Source of the DNA: Candidatus Poseidoniales archaeon | GTDB taxonomy: Archaea; Thermoplasmatota; Poseidoniia; Poseidoniales; Thalassarchaeaceae | Reading direction: 5' to 3' | DNA: 6,854 nt | Assembly (NCBI GenBank): GCA_028821815.1 | Contig: JAPKEY010000079.1 | Coordinates: 1 to 6,854, forward strand | In this document: positions 1 through 5,541 of the stretch, piece after piece | How the letters are laid out: every line of letters starts with the position of its first letter | How positions within the stretch are numbered: position 1 is the first letter of the stretch | Translations under genes and position numbers: made by a program | The notes under the pieces: model-generated | Databases searched by the model: none | What the model saw: the letters and a program-made list of their open reading frames with translations, nothing else | Told to the model about the DNA's origin: nothing

Positions 1-429
1 CGCGAAGAAATTCCAAACCAAAAGGCGAACCCTAAGGAAATTCGTAAATTGAATGAACGAATCACGAAAATGCTCGAATCAATCAATTCACATCGAACTG
101 ATATCAAGAAAATGCGCAGGGAAGCAGGGCGACTCGATGCCTATGCACGTGTGCGGAAAAAGAGTGGCAAGAGTGGGAAAGGTGGACGAAGAATTGGGCC
201 GCGTTTGGATGATGTGAAGGCACGTGCAAGCAGTGGTGAATCGTTGTCTCTAGATGATTTCAATGCCTTGCTCAACAGTGGTAATCTTCTTGAATCACTT
301 GGTGCGGCTGAGGGCAAAACTCCTGTAGCCAAACCAGAACCCGCAAAAACACGCAAACGTCAAACCGGAGCTGCCCGAGGCCGTAGACGAACATTAAATT
401 CCGAAGAAAGAGAAAAACGCCGCAGGTGA
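1..429 (+). CDS. Coiled-coil protein, C-terminal part (5' end outside window), COG1340-like tail
   Basis: The frame is open from base 1, so this is the last 142 residues of a longer protein. A TTG at 49 and an ATG at 70 are in frame, but nothing marks either as the true start. The visible N-terminal 40 residues are charged and helical, fitting the end of a coiled coil. A Gly/Ser/Lys/Arg linker follows, then a motif containing SGESLS (visible residues 78-83) and a following ALLNSG. The same pattern (SGETLS, then MALQRGG) ends the coiled-coil protein at 2090-3010, with 10 identities over 26 aligned positions, so the two are probably paralogues. From about residue 116 to the end the chain is extremely basic, suggesting binding to nucleic acid, ribosome or another polyanion (inference). 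The gene is read together with the acetyltransferase that starts 4 nt after its stop. Function is unknown; the family link rests only on the tail. Confidence 0.8.
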   Translation, partial: REEIPNQKANPKEIRKLNERITKMLESINSHRTDIKKMRREAGRLDAYARVRKKSGKSGKGGRRIGPRLDDVKARASSGESLSLDDFNALLNSGNLLESLGAAEGKTPVAKPEPAKTRKRQTGAARGRRRTLNSEEREKRRR

Positions 430-430
430 T
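424..430 (+). promoter_or_regulatory. Shine-Dalgarno site overlapping a stop codon
   Basis: AGGTGAT is complementary to the conserved 3' end of archaeal 16S rRNA (AUCACCU). It lies 3 nt before the GTG at 434 and contains the TGA stop of the upstream gene. It decides the GTG start, because the next in-frame ATG would remove over 60 residues of the protein. The arrangement suggests translational coupling between the two genes. Confidence 0.65.
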
Positions 431-433
431 TCT

Positions 434-913
434 GTGTCGGGGCTCGATTGGATTCCAGTCTCATCACTCAATGAGTGGAACTATGATAGATTGGAAAACA
501 TTCGTAAGTTGATAGTTGAAACGACTGGCGAAGCCTATCGAATTGACCGTCTTAGAGAACTTCCTTTAGATGAACAATTTGGTCGGTGGGTGCTCTCAGA
601 TGGAGATTCAGATTTTGGAATCTTATGGGTCATGCGTCTGTCAAAAAGTTGCGCTAGGGTACTAGCATTTTCTATTGCAAAAAATTTGCGCGGGAACGGC
701 ATTGGTGCAGAGGGTTGGCGCCATTTCGCCTTGGCTGCTAAAGCATTTGGAATCAGGTCAGTCCAACTAGAAGTTAGGCAAGATAATTACGCAGCAATTC
801 GGATGTACCATCGCAGAGGATTACGGCCAAAAGGGAGTATATCCGGGTTCTACCGGGATCACGATGGTTGGTTGATGCTTGGACCCCTACTTGTAGATCC
901 AGCGTCACAATGA
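434..913 (+). CDS. GNAT-family N-acetyltransferase (RimI-like C-terminal half)
   Basis: This 159-residue protein probably transfers an acetyl group from acetyl-CoA to an amine; the acceptor cannot be told from sequence. The acetyl-CoA pyrophosphate-binding motif A is visible as RGNGIG (residues 86-91, pattern R/Q-x-x-G-x-G). It is followed by a helix and then by LEVRQDN (112-118), AAIRMY (120-125) and RRGL (127-130). That order, with the tyrosine at 125, is typical of RimI-like GNAT proteins that act on protein N-termini or small molecules. The N-terminal half is divergent and carries few recognisable motifs. Start is GTG at 434, supported by the overlapping Shine-Dalgarno. It sits between the coiled-coil gene and the Roadblock gene in one apparent transcription unit, so a protein target within that unit is possible, but this is inference. 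Family is secure; substrate is unknown. Confidence 0.85.
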   Translation: MSGLDWIPVSSLNEWNYDRLENIRKLIVETTGEAYRIDRLRELPLDEQFGRWVLSDGDSDFGILWVMRLSKSCARVLAFSIAKNLRGNGIGAEGWRHFALAAKAFGIRSVQLEVRQDNYAAIRMYHRRGLRPKGSISGFYRDHDGWLMLGPLLVDPASQ

Positions 914-936
914 TGCCCTGTCACGTGCTGGCATCA
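911..936 (+). repeat. Inverted repeat between acetyltransferase and Roadblock genes
   Basis: TGATGCC (911-917) is matched perfectly by GGCATCA (930-936), giving a 7-bp stem with a 12-nt loop that contains the palindrome CACGTG (922-927). It starts at the TGA stop codon of the acetyltransferase gene and ends 4 nt before the ATG of the next gene. It could be an mRNA hairpin separating the two genes, or chance. No poly-T tract follows, so it does not look like an archaeal terminator. Confidence 0.35.
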
Positions 937-940
937 GATA

Positions 941-1261
941 ATGCGGACCCGACTCCTACATGATATACTCAACCAAGAGGGGGTGAATTGGGTCGCCCTT
1001 GTTGGACCAGATGCATTGCCAATCGATTTTTTACCGATGGGGCAGGATGTTGATTCCGCCATTGCAATGTGGGCAGACTTGGATTTTCTTGTAGAAGATA
1101 CACCAGCGCGAATGCTGGTGCGTACAAGTGAGGCGATAATGCTTTCACATCGTGTTGATGAGGACCGGTTGCTCCTAATTCACACGGCATTAGGTGTGAA
1201 TATTGGGCTATTGAGAAGCACACTTGAAGATGCGGCTCAACGAGTTGTTGACTTGGCCTAA
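941..1261 (+). CDS. Roadblock/LC7-domain protein
   Basis: A 106-residue protein that is a single Roadblock/LC7 (MglB-like, COG2018-type) domain by pattern. It has an N-terminal helix, a strand pair around WVALVGPDALPIDF (17-30), a long helix (about 37-51), then a strand pair around MLVRT and IMLSHRVDEDRLLLIH (58-81), and the terminal VNIGLLR turn (86-92) leading into a last helix. Roadblock proteins usually dimerise and act as scaffolds or regulators of small Ras-like GTPases and motors. No GTPase gene is visible here, so the partner may be the KaiC-like ATPase convergent with it (inference). ATG at 941 is the only sensible start; no Shine-Dalgarno precedes it. The TAA stop (1259-1261) overlaps the TAG stop of the opposite-strand ATPase gene (1258-1260). 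No signal peptide or membrane segment is seen, so it should be cytoplasmic. Confidence 0.75.
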   Translation: MRTRLLHDILNQEGVNWVALVGPDALPIDFLPMGQDVDSAIAMWADLDFLVEDTPARMLVRTSEAIMLSHRVDEDRLLLIHTALGVNIGLLRSTLEDAAQRVVDLA

Positions 1262-1941
1262 TCAAATAGAGGCCCAAGCAATGAGACGCCAGAACTGGTG
1301 ACTTCCATGGCCTGTTTCTCCATGGAATGTCTCACATGTCGCATTTTCTCTACTTGCAAGGTGCGAACCATTTTCCCATTCCGTCGATCAAGACCAAGAT
1401 TCAGAATTGAATCTGCAAGGAATCCCTCGTTTCCTTCCAATTCGGCATGCTCTCCCGCTTGGCGCTCGGTGATGACGAAAGTGTGAAGATTTTGGCTTCG
1501 ACAAAATTCAAAGAAACGGAACATTCGCTTTCGCATTTCCTCATCAACACTGGTTAAGCTGTAAATTGCACCCAGAGAATCAAGGACGAATACCGAAAAT
1601 GCATCGCCTCTTTCTCGCTTGAAATGTTCAATCATTTTCTGAGTGAATTTGAGATAATCCATTTCTTCATTTTCATTTCGTAATTCGGTGAAATCAGTAA
1701 TCTGGAGATTTTGTGGCAAGGTTAGCCCCAATGAGTGTGAGGAACGGAGCAAACTACTCGTGGTCTCTTCAACTGTACAATACAAACCAAAACCACCAGA
1801 TTGGCGCAAATGATTCGATACCAACGAAAGACAAAATGAAGATTTCATCGAACCGGGAGGTCCGGTCACAAGGGTCAGGTAAGGGGGGTTGACATCGGTT
1901 GTAAGTACTCGGTCCATTCCAGGCATTCCATCGATGAACAT
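1258..1941 (-). CDS. KaiC-like RecA-superfamily ATPase (single domain)
   Basis: This is a 227-residue single-domain ATPase of the KaiC/RadA-like family (COG0467 type) if started at ATG 1941. A TTG at 1950 would add three residues. Counting from the TTG, the chain opens with the KaiC-style DGMPGMD (7-13). Walker A is GPPGSMKSS (30-38), the paired catalytic glutamates are EE at 61-62, and Walker B is VFVLDS (120-125). ITERQ (160-164) and the C-terminal VEKMRHVRHS (200-209) match the KMRG/H element that KaiC proteins use at the subunit interface. Key catalytic residues look intact, so ATP binding and probably hydrolysis and ring formation are expected. Archaeal single-domain KaiC-like proteins are mostly uncharacterised signalling ATPases. 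No Shine-Dalgarno is seen before the start; an AT-rich ATTAAA box lies about 30 nt upstream (minus-strand reading of 1973-1978). It converges on the Roadblock gene and diverges from the coiled-coil gene. Confidence 0.85.
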   Translation of the reverse strand: MFIDGMPGMDRVLTTDVNPPYLTLVTGPPGSMKSSFCLSLVSNHLRQSGGFGLYCTVEETTSSLLRSSHSLGLTLPQNLQITDFTELRNENEEMDYLKFTQKMIEHFKRERGDAFSVFVLDSLGAIYSLTSVDEEMRKRMFRFFEFCRSQNLHTFVITERQAGEHAELEGNEGFLADSILNLGLDRRNGKMVRTLQVEKMRHVRHSMEKQAMEVTSSGVSLLGPLFD

Positions 1942-2010
1942 GAGAATCAAATTGGGGGATTCACGGGCGGGGTTTAATCGTTCTCTTCAATCGTGCCAGA
2001 AAAACTCAGA

Positions 2011-2027
2011 CGCCCCCTTAGGGGGCG
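2011..2027. repeat. Perfect 17-nt palindrome in the divergent intergenic region
   Basis: CGCCCCC - TTA - GGGGGCG forms two perfect 7-bp arms around a 3-nt centre. It lies between the divergent KaiC-like and coiled-coil genes, about 60-70 nt from either start and upstream of both candidate TATA-like boxes. A dyad at this place could be an operator shared by the two promoters. As RNA it would be a very stable hairpin, but it is probably not within either transcript. Confidence 0.55.
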
Positions 2028-2044
2028 ATGTTCAGAGAGCAGCG

Positions 2045-2052
2045 ATTATATG
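2045..2052 (+). promoter_or_regulatory. Candidate TATA-like box for the coiled-coil/purP unit
   Basis: An AT-rich TTATAT (2046-2051) lies in otherwise GC-balanced intergenic DNA, 38-44 nt before the ATG at 2090. With the usual archaeal spacing of about 25 nt it would start transcription near 2074-2076 and give a leader of about 15 nt. The call is from composition and position only. Confidence 0.3.
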
Positions 2053-2089
2053 GCATCGCCATTTGGCGTGGACGATTGAAGGCCTGACT

Positions 2090-3010
2090 ATGTCAGACCA
2101 AATGGTGATTCGAATGGATGACATCTTACCCGTGCTTACAGACCTACGAGGGATTGTAGATCGAAAAGCAACTGAAAATCGTGACGTACGGGATGGATTG
2201 AATGGAAAAATGAGGGAGCACATCGGCACCCGTAACACATTCAATAGTGAAGTTCGTGAACTGATTTCTGAGGTTCAACACCAAAAAGGAATTCGAGATG
2301 AATCAAATGGTGCTGTGCGGGAAGCAAAGTCCGAACGTGCAGACAAAAATCAAATGGTGCGTGATGCCAAGGATAAATTGCGCGAATTATCACCTGAAAG
2401 TGAACAGAGAGGCAACCAAAACGATCGCCGAGGACGGCGTGATAAAGAAGACACTCCCGCTTCCCTACGCCGGAAAATTGAGATCCTAGAAAATGAATTT
2501 GAAAGGAGCATACATACTGGAAAAAATGAGACAAAAGCCATGCTCAGTATGAAACAAATGAAACGGAAACTACGAGACATGACTGAGAAAGAAGACTCAA
2601 ATGTCGAACTTAAACAAGCACGTGAGCAACTTCGCGTAGCAATTGATTCGCAGGAAGCCGCACACCAAATTGTTGAAAGTGCTGCACAAATTGCTCAAGA
2701 GGCTCACGATTTGATGCTGAGATTGAGTGAGGAAGTCGATAAATTACGTGAACAAGCTGATGCGAGTCAGGCTCAAGTTCGTCGGGCAAAACGTGAGGCT
2801 GACCGTGCCCATCAAACATATATTGTAAGCCTCCGGTGCCTGCATTCAATCCATGATATTGTTCGAGCAAAGAATAACAAAGACGCTGGAATTGATACCG
2901 CAAAGGGCGCAACTGCCAGAGTCGAAGTGCAAGATCTCATGTCCAAACTCATGTCTGGAGAAACCTTGTCAACTGATGAGCTGATGGCCCTGCAGCGTGG
3001 CGGTGGATAA
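2090..3010 (+). CDS. Archaeal coiled-coil protein, COG1340-like
   Basis: A 306-residue, highly charged, almost wholly helical protein. The open frame reaches back to 1889, but that would cover the start of the opposite ATPase gene; the ATG at 2090 gives a normal N-terminus. Residues 30-100 repeat the pattern R-x-x-x-N-x-x-[VM]-R-[ED] at 34, 48, 69 and 83, spaced 14, 21 and 14 residues, i.e. in heptad register. A charged hinge with RGNQNDRRGRRD (107-118) follows. Next comes LRRKIEILENEFE (126-138), with a Thr at 143, matching the COG1340 signature in which a conserved Thr splits two helices. A second long coiled coil runs to about 262. The C-terminal SGETLSTDELMAL (289-301) is shared with the protein ending at 429. 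No membrane segment is present. COG1340 proteins are common in archaea and sometimes misannotated as phosphoserine phosphatase; their role is not established. It is probably co-transcribed with the PurP-family gene 3 nt downstream. Confidence 0.85.
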   Translation: MSDQMVIRMDDILPVLTDLRGIVDRKATENRDVRDGLNGKMREHIGTRNTFNSEVRELISEVQHQKGIRDESNGAVREAKSERADKNQMVRDAKDKLRELSPESEQRGNQNDRRGRRDKEDTPASLRRKIEILENEFERSIHTGKNETKAMLSMKQMKRKLRDMTEKEDSNVELKQAREQLRVAIDSQEAAHQIVESAAQIAQEAHDLMLRLSEEVDKLREQADASQAQVRRAKREADRAHQTYIVSLRCLHSIHDIVRAKNNKDAGIDTAKGATARVEVQDLMSKLMSGETLSTDELMALQRGGG

Positions 3011-3013
3011 TCG

Positions 3014-4171
3014 ATGATTGGTTCTGATGACATTCAGTCTATTCTTGAGGATTATGATCGCCTTAAATTACGAATTGGCATGACTGCGAGCCACAGTGCT
3101 TTAGACATCTGTGATGGTGCGATCGAGGAAGGTTTTCCAACGGTTGCATATTGTCAAAAAGGTCGCGAAAAAACCTATGCAGACTATTTCAGAACCAAGC
3201 GAAATTCAGCGGGTAGAGTCGTCAGAGGCATGGTGGATAAGGCAATTGTACTGGATTCATTCAATGATGTCATGGTACCTAATTTCCAACAACAAATGAG
3301 AGACCGTAATGTGGTGTATATTCCAAACCGATCATTTACATCTTACAGCCCAATCGCTGGAATTGAGAATGATTTCCGCGTCCCTTTGTTCGGAAGCAGA
3401 AACATGTTGCGAATGGAGGAACGCACTGAAGAGCAGGATTACTATTGGATTTTAGACCAGGCTGGATTACCATATCCTGAAGCCATCGAAAATCCAGAGG
3501 ATATTGACTGTTTGGTGATTGTTAAATTGCACCATGCCCAGAAGAAACTAGAACGAGGATTCTTTACGTGTTCTTCATTTGAAGAATACAGACAGAAATC
3601 TGCAACCTTACTCAAAGAAGGTGTGATTGACCAAGCTAGTCTTGATGGTGCACGAATTGAACGCTATGTGATTGGACCTGTGTTTAATCTAAATTTCTTC
3701 TATAGTCCCCTTGCAGAAGATATGCCCAAACTTGAGTTGTTGGGTGTTGATTGGCGATTTGAGTCATCTCTTGATGGACATGTTCGTTTGCCTGCTCCAC
3801 AACAAATGTCAATGCCTGCGCACCAACAAATCCCTGAAATGACGGTTGTTGGTCACAATACGGCAACAATTCGTGAGAGTTTGTTAGAAAAAGCGTTTGA
3901 ACTCGGTGAGAAATTCATCACAGCGAGTCAAGAGCATTACGATCCAGGTATTATCGGTCCATTCTGTTTACAAACTTGTATCGATAAAGACATGGACTAC
4001 TACATCTATGACGTTGCACCTCGTTTGGGCGGTGGAACCAATGTTCACCTCAGTGTGGGGCACCCCTATGGAAATGCAACATGGCGTAAACCAATGAGCA
4101 GTGGGCGTCGAATCGCAATGGAAATTCGCCAAGCTGTCGAACAAGATCGCCTTGATGAAGTTCTAACTTGA
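3014..4171 (+). CDS. purP: PurP-family ATP-grasp ligase (formate--phosphoribosylaminoimidazolecarboxamide ligase family)
   Basis: A 385-residue protein matching PurP along its length. PurP makes FAICAR from AICAR, formate and ATP, the penultimate step of IMP synthesis in archaea without bacterial PurH. Family landmarks seen: ASHSALDICDGAIEEGFPTV (25-44), KGREKTY (49-55), NVVYIPNRSF (99-108), IENDFRVPLFGSRN (117-130), IERYVIGPVFN (215-225), LELLGVDWRFES (240-251), GIIGPFC (312-318), APRLGGGTN (335-343) and PMSSGRRIAMEI (360-371). These cover both the N-terminal DUF1246-type and the C-terminal DUF1297-type regions. The odd point is the ATP-grasp loop: canonical PurP has a glycine-rich stretch after the conserved VK, like GA-GG-GYF, whereas here residues 170-184 read VKLHHAQKKLERGFF. 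The ATG at 3014 follows the upstream stop by 3 nt, with only a weak GGTGGAT before it. The TGA stop abuts the stop of the opposite gene. Family is certain; FAICAR synthesis itself is probable rather than proven. Confidence 0.85.
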   Translation: MIGSDDIQSILEDYDRLKLRIGMTASHSALDICDGAIEEGFPTVAYCQKGREKTYADYFRTKRNSAGRVVRGMVDKAIVLDSFNDVMVPNFQQQMRDRNVVYIPNRSFTSYSPIAGIENDFRVPLFGSRNMLRMEERTEEQDYYWILDQAGLPYPEAIENPEDIDCLVIVKLHHAQKKLERGFFTCSSFEEYRQKSATLLKEGVIDQASLDGARIERYVIGPVFNLNFFYSPLAEDMPKLELLGVDWRFESSLDGHVRLPAPQQMSMPAHQQIPEMTVVGHNTATIRESLLEKAFELGEKFITASQEHYDPGIIGPFCLQTCIDKDMDYYIYDVAPRLGGGTNVHLSVGHPYGNATWRKPMSSGRRIAMEIRQAVEQDRLDEVLT

Positions 4172-5125
4172 TTATGGCATCGGGACCAATTGTCCCGTCA
4201 AACCGTGGACGAGAGCAGTTCCCCTGTCTGGAATACGGAGTTGCCAAGCAGGTAGCAGGGCCAAACGAGGTGTAATCTCTGCACTTGATGGATCCAATTT
4301 CCACCAATGTAGAACGCTACCTTGGACCTGATTTATTCCGGTTGATTCGGTCACTGTATAATGGCGGCGTTCCTCGCACAGGCTCGCTAATTTAGGTGCG
4401 ATTTCAGATTCATCAATCCATAATTTTGGTTCGATCCGCTCCAAGTTTGGGATGAAATCGAGAGTTTCGATTTGGCCAAGATGATCAATTTCACCAGTAA
4501 ATGGATCTTCAAGCAATTCCCACCATTGTCGATCTGCTGAATCACCAGGTCCACGCAATATACCTGTAACAACCCAAATTCTAGCGCTGAGAAGTACGGG
4601 GCGGGGTTCTGCGTGTGTCAGAGTTAATCTTTCCAATACAGATTCCAATTCAATTTGGGGCCGTAGGGCGGATGGGCCAGTTTGCTTGAGAGTTGGAATC
4701 GTTCTTTCAACGTCTTCAACTTCAACTGCAGATGGTGGTGTCGCCACGGGGATACTGGCATTCAAATCACCATTGAGTACTGCATCCCCCAACCACTGTG
4801 CAAATCGGACAGGGCCCCATACATCATATTCGACATCTGTTCGCTGTGGTTGTTGTTCCAATCGGAGAGGTCGTTCTGAAAGAAGCCAATGAGACCCCGC
4901 GGGTGTGTCAACTAACCAGCGTTCAATCTCAAGATTGTCCAATGGCGCCCACCCATCATGGGCATGCCAAACATGTGTTCCGATCGACAACTTCGGGCCG
5001 CTTCGTGTTGCGGGTGGTTGACTAAGTATACCGAGTAAAGAGATGCCTGGGCAGGGTGTATGTGGAGGAGGGGGGTCCAATGAAGCACCAAGTTGGGTGA
5101 GTAAATCACGAATCAAGGACTCCAT
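4172..5125 (-). CDS. Tryptophan-rich protein of unknown function
   Basis: I do not recognise this 317-residue protein. It is soluble-looking, with no signal peptide or membrane helix, a proline-rich N-terminal stretch (DPPPPHTPCPG, 17-27), and 13 tryptophans (about 4%), including WW pairs at 201-202 and 274-275. A variable, acidic Pro/Ala/Val linker around 125-150 may separate two domains. In the second half, RIWVVTGILRG (182-192), WWELLEDPFTGEI (201-213) and the C-terminal LPAWQLRI (291-298) with LTGQLV (309-314) alternate as beta strands with Thr-Gly turns. This loosely recalls OB-fold or PepSY-like strands, but neither match is strong. The start is fixed: an in-frame TAG lies 9 nt upstream of the ATG at 5125. 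A perfect hairpin occupies the 17 nt before that ATG and no Shine-Dalgarno is in place. It follows rpl30e by 73 nt and may share its transcript. Its TAA stop directly abuts the purP stop. Confidence 0.8.
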   Translation of the reverse strand: MESLIRDLLTQLGASLDPPPPHTPCPGISLLGILSQPPATRSGPKLSIGTHVWHAHDGWAPLDNLEIERWLVDTPAGSHWLLSERPLRLEQQPQRTDVEYDVWGPVRFAQWLGDAVLNGDLNASIPVATPPSAVEVEDVERTIPTLKQTGPSALRPQIELESVLERLTLTHAEPRPVLLSARIWVVTGILRGPGDSADRQWWELLEDPFTGEIDHLGQIETLDFIPNLERIEPKLWIDESEIAPKLASLCEERRHYTVTESTGINQVQGSVLHWWKLDPSSAEITPRLALLPAWQLRIPDRGTALVHGLTGQLVPMP

Positions 5126-5142
5126 GGTCGCCTATGGCGACC
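5126..5142 (-). repeat. Perfect hairpin abutting a start codon
   Basis: On the minus strand GGTCGCC - ATA - GGCGACC forms a 7-bp GC-rich stem with a 3-nt loop, and its last base is immediately followed by the ATG at 5125. It fills the place where a Shine-Dalgarno would be. An AT-rich ATTTA (plus positions 5167-5171) upstream could place a transcription start close to the stem's outer end. It may be an mRNA leader hairpin or a DNA operator. It has the same 7-3-7 layout as the palindrome at 2011-2027. Confidence 0.55.
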
Positions 5143-5198
5143 GTACCAGCCTTGAACACTCCGTCCTAAATCAATTAGATTGTAACCTTTGAGGGGGC

Positions 5199-5498
5199 TC
5201 AATCAATATTCGGTTGGAGACTCAATAGTTCGCTTTCACCTTCTTCACAAACACATATCGTGCTTATTGGAAATGGTTTTGCACAAGCTGGACCCAGCTC
5301 ACGATTGACCAAATCAGTCCGATGCATTGGGACATCTGGATGCCTTGCGCGGAGCCCATCGATATATTCTTGAGGACAATTGATTGCGAAAATAACCATC
5401 TTCGCCTTCCCTTCAGCACAAGCATCTGATGCTTGATTTTGTCCAAAAGTTAAATCTCCAGTTTTAATTGCTGTTTTCAGTTCTCGGCTTAGTTCCAT
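5199..5498 (-). CDS. rpl30e: Large-subunit ribosomal protein eL30 (L30e)
   Basis: A 99-residue protein of normal length for archaeal L30e, a component of the 50S subunit that binds kink-turn-type RNA. Characteristic stretches are IKTGDLTFGQNQA (11-23), GKAKMVIFAINCP (30-42) and the signature ELGPACAKPF (67-76), where most family members have CGKPF, so the glycine at 73 is alanine here. The last residues after GESELL (87-92) form a short tail. ATG at 5498 is supported by a GGAGG ribosome-binding site 8 nt upstream. It lies 43 nt downstream of rpoA2, the order usual in archaea, and is presumably co-transcribed with the RNA polymerase genes. Confidence 0.93.
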   Translation of the reverse strand: MELSRELKTAIKTGDLTFGQNQASDACAEGKAKMVIFAINCPQEYIDGLRARHPDVPMHRTDLVNRELGPACAKPFPISTICVCEEGESELLSLQPNID

Positions 5499-5506
5499 TC
5501 AAAATC

Positions 5507-5511
5507 CCTCC
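5507..5511 (-). promoter_or_regulatory. Shine-Dalgarno site of rpl30e
   Basis: The minus strand reads GGAGG, complementary to the archaeal 16S rRNA tail, with 8 nt between it and the ATG at 5498. It lies in the 43-nt gap after rpoA2 and fixes the rpl30e start. Confidence 0.75.
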
Positions 5512-5541
5512 ATTCTCCACAATTGCTTCTCATGGGTGAAA

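Noticed and set aside
1101..1120. Inverted repeat CACCAGC ... GCTGGTG within the Roadblock gene
   Set aside because: It lies wholly inside coding sequence with normal amino acids and is short enough to occur by chance.
969..1277. 102-codon minus-strand open frame opposite the Roadblock gene
   Set aside because: Its translation has no recognisable pattern, and the plus-strand frame has a clear Roadblock domain.
1889..2089. Longer N-terminus for the COG1340-like protein, starting at 1889
   Set aside because: The added 67 residues are not helical, run through the palindrome and overlap the 5' end of the opposite ATPase gene; the ATG at 2090 begins a normal charged N-terminus.
2298..2912. Several open frames on both strands within the coiled-coil gene
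   Set aside because: They are by-products of the repetitive, charged codon use of the coiled coil and show no domain patterns.
5143..5198. Terminator after rpl30e
   Set aside because: The minus strand has no run of T here, and the hairpin at 5126-5142 abuts the next start codon, which fits a leader or operator better.
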